The notes: generated by a model from the letters alone, not told the origin. Counted from the first letter of the stretch, positions 47,323 to 55,577 are shown. The stretch is DNA of 64,000 bases from Curtobacterium luteum (GCF_014646995.1 NZ_BMOI01000008.1:1-64000), one strand, 5' to 3'. Made by a program: numbers and translations.

Positions 47323-48195
47323 TCAGTGGGCGGACAGGAAGCGGTCGAAGGTGTCGAGCGTCGCCGCCAGGTTCTCGACCTGCGGACCGTGGTAGCTCGT
47401 CGGGATGACCTCGTACGCGGCCCCGGTGTCCTCGGCCATCTGCCGCTGCCACGGGATCGGCCAGGCGCCGTCCCACTCGCCGTGCGTCACGAGCACCGGG
47501 AGGCCGGTCGCGCGGAGTTCGGCGGACGAGTCGGTGTGGTCCTCGAGGATGTGCCCGCCGGCGATGACACTCGCGGGGTCGTGCGCGTCGAAGCGGTCGC
47601 GGACGAAGCGCGGGTCGTCGGGGAGCTCCTCGTCGGGGCGGTAGGCCCAGAGCGGGTTCGTCGAGTCGAAGAGCTGGCGGAGGTTCCCGCCGGTGTCGTG
47701 CAGGATCGTCAGCTCGGCGACCTTGCGGTAGGGCCAGCCGTACGGTCCGGAGCAGAACTGCACGACGTCGCGGAAGGACTCCGGGGACGCGATGGCGGCC
47801 TCGCGGACGATCACGCCGCCGAGCGAGTGGCCGATGAGGTGCACGGGCGCACCGTCGTCGAGCAGGGCTGCGACCCGGACGACGTCGGCCGCTTCCTCGT
47901 CCAGCGTGTAGCCCTGCGGCCCGGACGCCCGCGCCGAGTCGGCCTGGCCGCGGCGGGTGATCGCCACTGCGGTCCAGCCGGCCCGGCCCAGGAGCGGCAT
48001 GAAGGTCCGCCAGTCCTCCTTCGACCCGGTGTACCCGGGGACGATCAGGACGGTGCCCTTCGACTCGCCCGCAGGGACGACGCGGTACGCGGTGAGACGC
48101 CCGACGGGCAGGTCGATGCCGACGACGTCGACGCCCTCGGGGGTGGGCAGGTGGCCGAAGGCGGGGACGGTCGGGAAGTCGTGGAGCGTGGTCAT
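47323..48195 (-). CDS. Alpha/beta hydrolase
   Basis: A 290-residue alpha/beta-hydrolase fold protein. The nucleophile elbow is GHSLGG near residue 120, the acid is in HGEWDGAWP and the base His in SYHGPQ, so the triad is complete; TVLIVPGYTGSKEDW supplies the oxyanion region. No signal peptide. Start ATG 48195 overlaps the ATPase stop. In this operon it may de-esterify imported plant glycosides before GH1 acts (inference). Confidence 0.88.
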   Translation of the reverse strand: MTTLHDFPTVPAFGHLPTPEGVDVVGIDLPVGRLTAYRVVPAGESKGTVLIVPGYTGSKEDWRTFMPLLGRAGWTAVAITRRGQADSARASGPQGYTLDEEAADVVRVAALLDDGAPVHLIGHSLGGVIVREAAIASPESFRDVVQFCSGPYGWPYRKVAELTILHDTGGNLRQLFDSTNPLWAYRPDEELPDDPRFVRDRFDAHDPASVIAGGHILEDHTDSSAELRATGLPVLVTHGEWDGAWPIPWQRQMAEDTGAAYEVIPTSYHGPQVENLAATLDTFDRFLSAH

Positions 48196-49979
48196 GCCAG
48201 CAGTGCCCTTCGGGGGTTGGGCACCGCGTCGAGCAGCGCCACCGTGTACGGGTCCTGCGGGTCCTGCAGCACCTCGGCCGTGCGGCCCCGTTCCACCACG
48301 GCGCCGTCGTGCAGCACCATGATGTCGTCCGTGATGAGCCGGGCACTCAGCAGGTCGTGCGTGATGTAGAGGAGCGAGACGCCCCACTGCTCCCGGAGGT
48401 CTTCGAGCAGGGCGAGCACCCCGGCGCGGAGCGTGACGTCGAGCATCGAGACCGGCTCGTCGGCGATGATCACCTGCGGGTCGCTCGCGAGTGCCCGGGC
48501 GATGACCACGCGCTGCCGCTGCCCACCGGAGAGCTGGTGCGGGAGCTTCTGCGCGAACTGCTCCACGGGGGTGAGCCCGACCGTCTCGAGGAGTTCGAGC
48601 ATCCGGCGCCGGGCGTCCCGGCCGCGGAGACCCGTGTAGTTCGCGATCGGACGGGACAGGATGTACTCGACGGTGTGCAGCGGGTTGAGCGCCGCGTACG
48701 GGTCCTGGAACACCATCTGCACCTCGGAGCGGAGGTCCTTCAGGCCACGCCTGCCGAGCTCCGCCACGTCGACGTCGCCGAACCGGACCGTGCCGGTGGT
48801 CGGCTTCTCGACGCCGGTGAGCATCTTCGCGATCGTGGACTTGCCGGAGCCGGACTGCCCGACGAGGGCGAGTGACTGCCCGGGCTCGAGCGTGAACGAG
48901 ACGTCGCGGACCGCCTGGACGGGCTGCTCGCCGCGACGCGGCGCCGGGTAGGTCTTCACGAGGTGGTCGACGACGATCGGGTTCCGGGCAGCGGACCGCT
49001 CCCGCGACCCCACCGTGCTGAACGACGACGTGGTCTCCTGCCGGGTCGCGGTGCGCTGCGACCGGTCCGGGAACCCGGGCAGCGACACGACCTCTGCACG
49101 CGGGTCGGCGTAGTGCGACAGCAGCATCTTCGTGTAGTCGTCCTGCGGGTCGCGCAGGGTCTCCATCGAGCCGCCGTCCTCGACGATGCGCCCTTCGTGC
49201 ATCACGAGCACGCGCTCGGTGGCCTCGAGGACGATGCCGAGGTCGTGGCTGATGAGGATCGCCGTGAAGCCCTCGGACTGCTGGAGCTCGATGATCGTGT
49301 CCATCACCGCGTGCTGCACGAGGACGTCGAGCGCCGTGGTCGGCTCGTCGAACACCATGAGCCGCGGTTCGAGCGACAGGGCGAGGGCGATCGACACGCG
49401 CTGCCGCATGCCGCCGGAGAGCTCCCCAGGGTAGCGGGCGAGCATCGTGTCGGGGAGCTTCACCTTCTCGATGAGCTCCCGCATCCGGGCGTCCCAGCGC
49501 TCGCGCGGCACGTGGCCGTGAGCCCGGAAGACGTCGATGAAGTGGTTGCGGATCGTCCGCACCGGGTTGAGTGCGTTCATGCCCGACTGCAGCACCATCG
49601 CGAACCCGCCCTGGCGCTGCTGGCGGAGCGCTTCGTCGTCGAGGTCACGGATGTCCTCGCCCGCGAAGACGATGCTGCCGCCGTTCGTCCGCGCCGGCGG
49701 CTTCTGCAGCCGGGTGAGCGCGTAGCCGAGGGTCGACTTGCCGGAGCCGGACTCCCCCACGAGGCCGACGAACTCGCCCTTCCGGAGTTGGAAGGACACG
49801 TGGTCGACGGCCTGGACGGCCTCCTGGCCGGCCGATTCGTACACGACCGACAGGTCGCGGACGTCCAGCAGGACGTCCTGCGTCACGCTCGTGGCGCGGT
49901 GCGGGTCGGACGGGAGGCGCGTGGCGGCGCCGTCCCGTGCCTCCTGTCCGTCCGATGCGTGCGTGGGTGCGCCGCTCAT
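48192..49979 (-). CDS. Dipeptide/oligosaccharide-type ABC transporter, fused double ATPase (DppD-DppF)
   Basis: A 595-residue protein holding two full ABC ATPases. The first has Walker A GESGSGKSTLGYAL and signature LSGGMRQRVSIALAL; the second (from about residue 330) has GQSGSGKSTIAKML and LSGGQRQRVVIARALA, each with a Walker B and the oligopeptide C-terminal extension. It energises the two downstream-type permeases. The first 35 residues include DGQEARDGAATRLPS, encoded by a degenerate copy of the terminator hairpin (49905-49952). ATG 49979 overlaps the permease stop (ATGA). Confidence 0.93.
   Translation of the reverse strand: MSGAPTHASDGQEARDGAATRLPSDPHRATSVTQDVLLDVRDLSVVYESAGQEAVQAVDHVSFQLRKGEFVGLVGESGSGKSTLGYALTRLQKPPARTNGGSIVFAGEDIRDLDDEALRQQRQGGFAMVLQSGMNALNPVRTIRNHFIDVFRAHGHVPRERWDARMRELIEKVKLPDTMLARYPGELSGGMRQRVSIALALSLEPRLMVFDEPTTALDVLVQHAVMDTIIELQQSEGFTAILISHDLGIVLEATERVLVMHEGRIVEDGGSMETLRDPQDDYTKMLLSHYADPRAEVVSLPGFPDRSQRTATRQETTSSFSTVGSRERSAARNPIVVDHLVKTYPAPRRGEQPVQAVRDVSFTLEPGQSLALVGQSGSGKSTIAKMLTGVEKPTTGTVRFGDVDVAELGRRGLKDLRSEVQMVFQDPYAALNPLHTVEYILSRPIANYTGLRGRDARRRMLELLETVGLTPVEQFAQKLPHQLSGGQRQRVVIARALASDPQVIIADEPVSMLDVTLRAGVLALLEDLREQWGVSLLYITHDLLSARLITDDIMVLHDGAVVERGRTAEVLQDPQDPYTVALLDAVPNPRRALLA
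49905..49952. repeat. Hairpin-family repeat inside the ATPase N terminus
   Basis: CGGACGGGAGGCGCG (49907-49921) and the imperfectly complementary CGTGCCTCCTGTCCG (49936-49950) match the GACGGACGGGAGGC family but lie within the reading frame, directly after the start codon region, and encode a Ser/Ala/Arg-rich stretch not conserved in ABC ATPases. Confidence 0.65.
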
Positions 49980-50908
49980 GCGGTGGCCTCCTTGCGCTTG
50001 CGACGCGCGCCCTCGCGCAGTCGCGGGTTGGACACGGCGTCGACGCCGAAGTTGATCAGGGTCAGGCTCATCGCCAGGAGGGCGATGCAGAGACCGGGGG
50101 CGAAGAGCAGGATCCACTGGCCCGTGAGGAGCGCGTTCGAGTTCTGCGCCCAGTAGAGGATCGTGCCCCAGCTGACGATCGACGAGTCCCCGAGTCCGAG
50201 GAACTCGAGGCCGGCCTCGGCGAGGATCGCACTCGTCGCCGCGCCGAAGAACGAGCCGACGATGAGGCTCGTCATGTTCGGCAGGATCTCGCGGAAGACG
50301 ATCCGGGTGGCGCCGTCGCCGGAGAACTGCGCGGCCGTCACGAAGTCACGGCTGCGGAGCGACTGCGTCTGGCTCCGGAGGACGCGTGCGCCCCAGGCCC
50401 AGCCCGTCACGACGATCACGGCGATGATCACCGCGATGCCGCCGTTCTGCAGGTACGCGGCGATGACGATCATGAGCGGCAGGCCGGGGATGACGAGGAA
50501 CAGGTTCACGATGAACCCGATGACCTCGGCGACCCAGCCACGGATGTAGCCCCAGCTCAGACCGATCGCGACGGCGACGAGCGTGGACAGGAAGCCCGCG
50601 ACCGCTCCGACGAGCACGGAGACCCGGGCGCCGTAGATCAGTTGGGAGAGGACGTCCTCGCCGGCGGCGGTGGTGCCCATCCAGTGCGCCCAGGTGGCGT
50701 CGGCGCTGCGGGCGAAGCCGTTCTGGCTGGCGCCGTAGGGGGCGAGGAGCGGGGCGGCGATCGCCACGACGACGAAGACGCCGAGGATGACGATGCCGAC
50801 GCGGGCCTTGGTGTTGCTCCACACGACGCCGAACTGGCGGGCGGCGGCTCGGAGTCTGCTCGGGGCGGTGGGTTCTTCTTCTTGCGTGCGAACTGCGATC
50901 GTGGTCAT
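49976..50908 (-). CDS. ABC transporter permease (DppC/OppC type)
   Basis: A 310-residue permease with six helices after an acidic N terminus (RTQEEEPTAPSRLRAAARQF). The coupling loop is RDFVTAAQFSGDGATRIVFREILPN, and ARVSVLVGAVAGFLSTLVAVAIGL begins the conserved membrane core. ATG 50908 has GAGGA 7 nt upstream. It follows a 21-codon mini-ORF that bridges it to the upstream permease. Confidence 0.93.
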   Translation of the reverse strand: MTTIAVRTQEEEPTAPSRLRAAARQFGVVWSNTKARVGIVILGVFVVVAIAAPLLAPYGASQNGFARSADATWAHWMGTTAAGEDVLSQLIYGARVSVLVGAVAGFLSTLVAVAIGLSWGYIRGWVAEVIGFIVNLFLVIPGLPLMIVIAAYLQNGGIAVIIAVIVVTGWAWGARVLRSQTQSLRSRDFVTAAQFSGDGATRIVFREILPNMTSLIVGSFFGAATSAILAEAGLEFLGLGDSSIVSWGTILYWAQNSNALLTGQWILLFAPGLCIALLAMSLTLINFGVDAVSNPRLREGARRKRKEATA

Positions 50909-50970
50909 CGGCGCGTCCTCGGGTGGTGGTTGTGGGCGGAGCACGCCGCCCATCGCGACGTTGTGGTCAT
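50905..50970 (-). CDS. 21-codon mini-ORF bridging two permease genes
   Basis: ATG 50970 overlaps the stop of the DppB-type permease, and its TGA (50907-50905) overlaps the start of the DppC-type permease. It ends HPRTRR, like the permease tail DPRTRR. Both ends carry the same CCGAGGACGCGCCGATGACC segment 62 bp apart, so the frame looks like a product of local duplication of the coupled junction. A functional peptide is doubtful; a translational-coupling role is more likely. Confidence 0.4.
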   Translation of the reverse strand: MTTTSRWAACSAHNHHPRTRR

Positions 50971-51947
50971 CGGCGCGTCCTCGGGTCCAGGACGCCGTAC
51001 AGGACGTCCACGATGAAGTTGGCGATGAGCACCGACACGGTGATCATCAGGAAGAGGGCCTGCATGAGCGGGTAGTCCTGCCCGATCACGGCGTTGAACA
51101 GCAGGTAGCCGATGCCCGGGTAGCCGAACACCTGCTCCACGAGCACGGACCCACCGACGACCCCGCCGAGCGCGAGGCCGAAGCCGGTGAGGTTCGGCAG
51201 GATCGCGTTCCGCGCGGCGTACCGGACGGCGACCGTGCGGCCGCGGAGCCCGTTGGCCTCGGCGAACGTGACGTAGTCGTCGCCGAGGGTGTTGATCATC
51301 GCGTTGCGCATGCCGATGATCCAGCCGCCGAGGCTCGTCACGAGGATCGTGATCGCCGGCAGCATCGCGTGCTGCAGCGCGTCGCCGATGAACGCTCCGC
51401 TGAACCCGGGCGTCGTCGTCGCCGAGTAGGCGCCGGTGGTCGGGAACCAGTGCAGGACGTAGCCGAGGAAGAACAGCAGCAGCAGCGCCGTCCAGAAGTA
51501 CGGGAACGTCGACATGAAGCTGCCGGACAGGGTCGGGAGCGAGTCGAGCCACGTGCCGCGCTTCCACGCTGCGCCGACGCCGATGAGAGTGCCGAGCACG
51601 AACGCGATGATCGTGACGAGGCCGACGAGGACGAGCGTGTACGGCAGGGCCTGGGCCACGAGGTCGCCGACGGGCTGCGGGTAGAACGTGTAGCTCGTGC
51701 CGAAGTCGAGCGTGACGACCTGGTGCAGGTAGCTGACGTACTGGTCCCAGAGGTTGCCGCTCGGGACACCGAGCTGGGCCTCGATCGCCTTCTTGGTGGC
51801 GTCGGTGACGGGCCCGTTCTGGCTGAGCTTGGCGAGCGCGGCGTCGGTAGGGCTGCCCGGCATGAGGCGCGGGAGCACGAAGTTCAGCGTGACCGCGGCC
51901 CAGAGGGTCAGGACGAACAGGACGAGTTTCTGGAGGAGGTACTTCAC
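50967..51947 (-). CDS. ABC transporter permease (DppB/OppB type)
   Basis: A 326-residue permease with six helices. The N-terminal helix FVLTLWAAVTLNFVLPRLMPGSP is followed by a periplasmic loop and then the coupling loop DDYVTFAEANGLRGRTVAVRYAARNAILPN, with EQVFGYPGIGYLLFNAV near the end. GTG 51947 overlaps the binding-protein stop and has GGAGG 7 nt upstream. Confidence 0.93.
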   Translation of the reverse strand: MKYLLQKLVLFVLTLWAAVTLNFVLPRLMPGSPTDAALAKLSQNGPVTDATKKAIEAQLGVPSGNLWDQYVSYLHQVVTLDFGTSYTFYPQPVGDLVAQALPYTLVLVGLVTIIAFVLGTLIGVGAAWKRGTWLDSLPTLSGSFMSTFPYFWTALLLLFFLGYVLHWFPTTGAYSATTTPGFSGAFIGDALQHAMLPAITILVTSLGGWIIGMRNAMINTLGDDYVTFAEANGLRGRTVAVRYAARNAILPNLTGFGLALGGVVGGSVLVEQVFGYPGIGYLLFNAVIGQDYPLMQALFLMITVSVLIANFIVDVLYGVLDPRTRR

Positions 51948-53731
51948 TTGTCTGCCTCCTGCTGCTTCTGCGCTTCCAGGATCTCCTTGCCGGCCGCGCT
52001 GTCGCGGAGCCGCAGCTTCGAGAAGATCAGCAGCGGTGCCGAGTCGTAGTTCTGCGGTGCCATGTAGGGATCCTCCGCGCTCGGCCAGCCGACGAACTTG
52101 TTCGTGTTGAACAGGCCCCAGAGACCGCCGTAGTACATGCCGATCACGGGGACGTCGTCGTACACGATGTTCTGCAGCTGGTGCAGGATCTCCCGCTGCT
52201 TCGCCTCGTCGGTCGTCGCCTTGTACTCGTCGAGCAGCGCCTGGGTGTCGGCGTTCTTGTAGCGCTCGTAGTTGTTCACCGTCGACTTGCCGACGGGCTG
52301 GTAGAAGTCGCTCGAGAGCAGCGAGTTGAAGGCCTGGTAGACGTCACCGTTGCCCATGCCGCCCATGGCCATGTCGAACTTGCCGTTGTTGAGGTTGGCC
52401 TGGTAGCCGGCTGGCTGCGGTGCCTGGAGGGAGACCTTGATGCCGATCGCGGTCAGGTTCCGCTGGACCTGCTGTGCCGCACGGAGCCAGTCGGAGTAGC
52501 CGTTCGCGGTCATGATCGTGATGGTCAGCTGCTTGCCGTCCTTGACGAGCTTGCCGCCCTGCTGGGTGTACCCGGACTTCGCGAACTCCTGCAGGGACCG
52601 CTTCGTGTCCTGCGTGATCATGCCCTCGTCCGGGATCGACGGGTCGAGGTACTGCTCCTGGTTGGGCAGGATGAGGCCCGTCTGGCCCGCGGCCGTCAGG
52701 TTGCCCTCGGTCGCGGTCTCGGCGATCTCCTTCCGGTCGAGCGCGTACGAGATGCCCTTGCGGACGTTGACGTCGTTGTACGGCGCCTTCGTGAGGTTCG
52801 GGACGAGTCCGATCACCCCGCCGGCCGGGAACCACCACGTGTTGGTCTTCGAGGCCGCACCCCAGGTGCCCTCGACGTCCGAGATGAACGAGTACGCCCA
52901 GTCGTAGCCGCGGGTGACGGTGTCGAGCTGCGTGTTCGTGGCCGGGAGGATGAGGTGCTTGATCGCGATCTTGTCGGCCTGCCAGTACCGCGGGTTCTTG
53001 TCCATCGAGTACTGCTGGTCGGTGTAGTTCCCGAGCACGAACGGGCCGGTGCCGACGGGGTTCGGGTCACGCCACGTGGTCGGGTCCTCCACCTTCCCCC
53101 AGTGCTGCTCGCCGAGGATGTAGGTCGCGCCGATGATGTTGAGGCTCGGCACGTCGTCGCTCTTGAGGTGGAAGACGACGTGGTCACCGTCCTGCTCGAT
53201 GCGGTCGATGTGCTGCCAGGCGCCCTTGATGTCCATCGCGGGGAACTTCTTGAGCAGGTCGAACGTGAAGACGACGTCCTTCGCACTGAACGGGTCGCCG
53301 TTCGACCACTCGACGCCCTGCCGGATCGTCATGTCGATCGTGCGGGCGTCCGGCTGGGTCCAGCTGCTCGCGAGCCACGGGGTGCCCTTGCCGTCGAGCG
53401 GGTTGACCTCGATGAGCGGCTCGTACATCCACTTGCTCGCGGTGCGCGAGTTCGAGATGTACGGGTTGAAGTTGCGGTCGAACAGCGGGTTGCCGTGGTC
53501 GGCGTTGATGAGCATCGTGTCCTTGCCGATGCTCGGGTCCGGCTGGGAGCGGACCTGGATGCTGCACCCGCTCGCGGCGAGGGCCACGACGGCGACTCCG
53601 GCCAAGGCGGCGAGGAGGCGGCCGCGTCGGCGGGGACGGGCGGTGCCGGCGGCGCGGGTGCGGCGGGCTGTACGCGCGGCGGGCGTGGGGGTGCCCGCTG
53701 GTTCGCGCATGCGCTGTGGGGGAAGCGTCAT
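51944..53731 (-). CDS. ABC transporter substrate-binding lipoprotein (family 5)
   Basis: A 595-residue extracellular solute-binding protein family 5. An unusually long Arg-rich cytoplasmic lead (about 40 residues) precedes the signal helix and lipobox ALAASGC. Typical family-5 features: NPLFDRNFNPYISN, GVEWSNGDPFSAKDVVFTFDLL and YNDVNVRKGISYALDRKEIA. Despite the peptide-type family, the neighbours (GH1 and hydrolase, LacI) point to an oligosaccharide or glycoside cargo. ATG 53731 has GGAGG 11 nt upstream. A LacI-type operator lies 38 bp upstream. Confidence 0.92.
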   Translation of the reverse strand: MTLPPQRMREPAGTPTPAARTARRTRAAGTARPRRRGRLLAALAGVAVVALAASGCSIQVRSQPDPSIGKDTMLINADHGNPLFDRNFNPYISNSRTASKWMYEPLIEVNPLDGKGTPWLASSWTQPDARTIDMTIRQGVEWSNGDPFSAKDVVFTFDLLKKFPAMDIKGAWQHIDRIEQDGDHVVFHLKSDDVPSLNIIGATYILGEQHWGKVEDPTTWRDPNPVGTGPFVLGNYTDQQYSMDKNPRYWQADKIAIKHLILPATNTQLDTVTRGYDWAYSFISDVEGTWGAASKTNTWWFPAGGVIGLVPNLTKAPYNDVNVRKGISYALDRKEIAETATEGNLTAAGQTGLILPNQEQYLDPSIPDEGMITQDTKRSLQEFAKSGYTQQGGKLVKDGKQLTITIMTANGYSDWLRAAQQVQRNLTAIGIKVSLQAPQPAGYQANLNNGKFDMAMGGMGNGDVYQAFNSLLSSDFYQPVGKSTVNNYERYKNADTQALLDEYKATTDEAKQREILHQLQNIVYDDVPVIGMYYGGLWGLFNTNKFVGWPSAEDPYMAPQNYDSAPLLIFSKLRLRDSAAGKEILEAQKQQEADK

Positions 53732-53768
53732 TGCTCGGTCGACCTCCGTGTCGATGGGTACCAGGCCA

Positions 53769-53784
53769 ATGTATGCGCTTACAT
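53769..53784. promoter_or_regulatory. LacI-family operator upstream of the family-5 ABC operon
   Basis: ATGTATGCGCTTACAT is an almost perfect 16-bp palindrome with the central CG of LacI/GalR-type sites. It lies about 38 bp upstream of the binding-protein start and downstream of the lacI-type gene at 54335-55441, its likely repressor. Confidence 0.7.
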
Positions 53785-53837
53785 CGCGGGGCGCAAGCGA
53801 TCGGGTTGTTTGGCGGGGCGCGACACGGTGCGGGGTC

Positions 53838-54310
53838 GTCGGAGCGTCGGTGCGGGGCTCGCACGGTGCGAGGCGGTCGGTGCGGGGCTGGCACGGTGCG
53901 AGGGCGTCGCCCCGCGGGGCTCGCACGGTGCGAGGGCGTCGCCGCGCGATTCGCACGGTGCGAGGATTCGCGCAGCGTGCGAGGGCTCGCGCCCCGCACC
54001 GTGCGTGGAACCTCGCACGCTGGGGTGCGCGGGGCGCAGGGCTCACACGGTGCGAGGGCGTCGCCGCGCGATTCGTACGGTGCGAGGATCCGCGCAGCGT
54101 GCGAGGACCCGAGCCCCGCACCGTGTGTGGAACCTCGCACGCTCGGGCGCGCGGGGTGCGGGGCTCACACGGTGCGAGGGCGTCGCCGCGTTGGGCGCAC
54201 GGTGCGAGGTTTCGCGCAGCGTGCGAGGACTCGTGCCCCGCACCGTGTGTGGAACCTCGCACGCTGGAGCGCGCGGGGTGCCGGGCGCGGAGCTCGCACG
54301 GCGCCGCCGC
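53838..54310. repeat. Tandem array of about 122-bp units rich in CTCGCAC-G-GTGCGAG palindromes
   Basis: GGGCTC[G/A]CACGGTGCGAGG begins at 53917, 54039 and 54161 (period 122 bp), with a shortened copy to 54300 and shorter partial units from 53838. Each unit also holds CAGCGTGCGAGG and, inverted, CCTCGCACGCTG or a variant, plus CCCCGCACCGTG. The structure would allow large cruciforms. A single dispersed piece occurs at 7-33. Confidence 0.85.
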
Positions 54311-54334
54311 GGGGGCCCAGGGGCCCGAGCGCGG

Positions 54335-55441
54335 TCAGGCGTCGAGGGTGGGCGGGCAGCTCTCGCGGAGCAGCACCTCGACAGGGAGCCGCACCGCACG
54401 CGGCGGACCGTCCGGGTGCGCCAACCGCTCGACGATCGCCCGGACCGCCGCCCGCCCGAGCTCCCCCATCGGCTGGTGGACGGTCGTCAGCCTCGGAGAC
54501 GAGAACCGGCCCGCGTCGATGCCGTCGAACCCGGTGACCACGACGTCCTCGGGCACCCGGATCCCTGTCGCGGCCGCGGCGTCGAGCACGCCGAGCGCGG
54601 ACTGGTCGTTCGAGCAGACGACGGCGCGTGGCACCTCGCCCGCGAACAGTGCCGTCGCGAGTTCCCGCGCTCGGGCTCGACCGAAGTCGCCGTGCACGAC
54701 CGACACGTCGGCCGGGTCCACCCCGTGTTCCACGAGGGCGTCCCGGAAGCCCGCGGCACGCTCCATGTCGTCCGGGGAGTCGATCGGCCCTGCGACGTAC
54801 GCGATCGAACGGATGCCGAGCCGCCCCACCACGTGGGAGACGACCGTCCGCATGCCCGCGGCGTTGTCGACACTCACGGAGTCGAAGCCGTGCGAGCGTC
54901 GGTCGTCGGCGAGCACCACCACGGGGATGCGTCGGGCGACGTGCTCGAGCAGCTCGTCCGGCACCGTCTGCGCGAGCACGGCGAGGCCGTCCACGCGTCC
55001 GGCGACGTCGTTCACGATGACGTCCCGCGACGGCCCGCGCCCGGCCGCGACCATGAGGGCCAGTCCGCGCTGCCAGGCCTCGAGCTCGGCGCCGCGCAGG
55101 ACCTCGTCGAAGTAGAGGTTCGAGGAGAACGGCTGGGTGACGTGCCGTCGGTCGTCGACCACCCGGACCCCGCCGTCCGTGACGAGGTCGGGGCGCTCGT
55201 CCGGGACGACGTCGAACCCGGGCAGGAGGAGTCCGACGACGCCGGTGCGCTTGCCGGCGAGGGCGCGGGCGTTCCCGGACGGCACGTAGCCGAGCGTCCG
55301 GATCGCCGCCTGCACGCGGTCACGGGTCCCCTCGCGGACGGCGTCCGGCGTCCGGAGCACCCGCGAGACGGTGGCGATCGAGACGCCGGCCGCGGAGGCG
55401 ACGTCGTAGACCGTGGGAGGCGCGGTGCGCTGTCCAGCCAA
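54335..55441 (-). CDS. LacI family transcriptional regulator
   Basis: A 368-residue repressor. The HTH TVYDVASAAGVSIATVSRVLR at residues 10-30 and the hinge helix (GYVPSGNARALAGKRT) precede a periplasmic-binding-protein-like sensor domain. A family member without ATG: the frame runs far upstream, but TTG 55441 lies 6 nt after GGGAGG and gives the usual short lead before the HTH. Both the ribosome-binding site and start lie inside a hairpin repeat. Probably controls the ABC-hydrolase-GH1 operon through 53769-53784. Confidence 0.85.
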   Translation of the reverse strand: MAGQRTAPPTVYDVASAAGVSIATVSRVLRTPDAVREGTRDRVQAAIRTLGYVPSGNARALAGKRTGVVGLLLPGFDVVPDERPDLVTDGGVRVVDDRRHVTQPFSSNLYFDEVLRGAELEAWQRGLALMVAAGRGPSRDVIVNDVAGRVDGLAVLAQTVPDELLEHVARRIPVVVLADDRRSHGFDSVSVDNAAGMRTVVSHVVGRLGIRSIAYVAGPIDSPDDMERAAGFRDALVEHGVDPADVSVVHGDFGRARARELATALFAGEVPRAVVCSNDQSALGVLDAAAATGIRVPEDVVVTGFDGIDAGRFSSPRLTTVHQPMGELGRAAVRAIVERLAHPDGPPRAVRLPVEVLLRESCPPTLDA

Positions 55442-55453
55442 GCCGTGCCTCCC
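55415..55453 (-). promoter_or_regulatory. Hairpin enclosing the lacI-type start and Shine-Dalgarno
   Basis: In the mRNA GGGAGGC-A-CGG (complement of 55443-55453) pairs with CCG-C-GCCTCCC (complement of 55415-55425) with one mismatch. GGGAGG is the ribosome-binding site and the TTG start lies in the loop side. Folding would hide the site and could limit translation of the repressor. Confidence 0.55.
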
Positions 55454-55520
55454 GTCCGCCGTCGCGCTGGTGCTGCCGCGCCCGGCGCGGCCGGACCATC
55501 CTAGGCACGCCGCCGCGACC

Positions 55521-55577
55521 GCCCTGTCCACAGGGCGTCTCGGACTCTTGCGCTCTGCGGATGATCGGCGCGACAAT
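55521..55577 (+). promoter_or_regulatory. Candidate promoter and palindrome upstream of the small ORF
   Basis: TTGCGC (55548-55553), an 18-nt spacer and GACAAT (55572-55577) could serve the plus-strand small gene at 55666. Just upstream is the palindrome GCCCTGT-CC-ACAGGGC (55521-55536), an operator-like site in the gap between the small gene and the divergent lacI-type gene. Confidence 0.4.

Larger units (their letters stand above)
53732..54334. other. 603-bp gene-free region with repeat array
   Basis: Apart from the operator at 53769-53784, the region is filled by palindrome-rich repeats (53838-54310). Long open frames on both strands run through it but have repeat composition and no ribosome-binding site, so I regard it as non-coding. 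Confidence 0.75.

Noticed and set aside
53838..54310. Open frames through the 122-bp repeat array as a repeat protein gene
   Set aside because: No ribosome-binding site, several frames open on both strands at once, and composition set by the palindromes; treated as non-coding.
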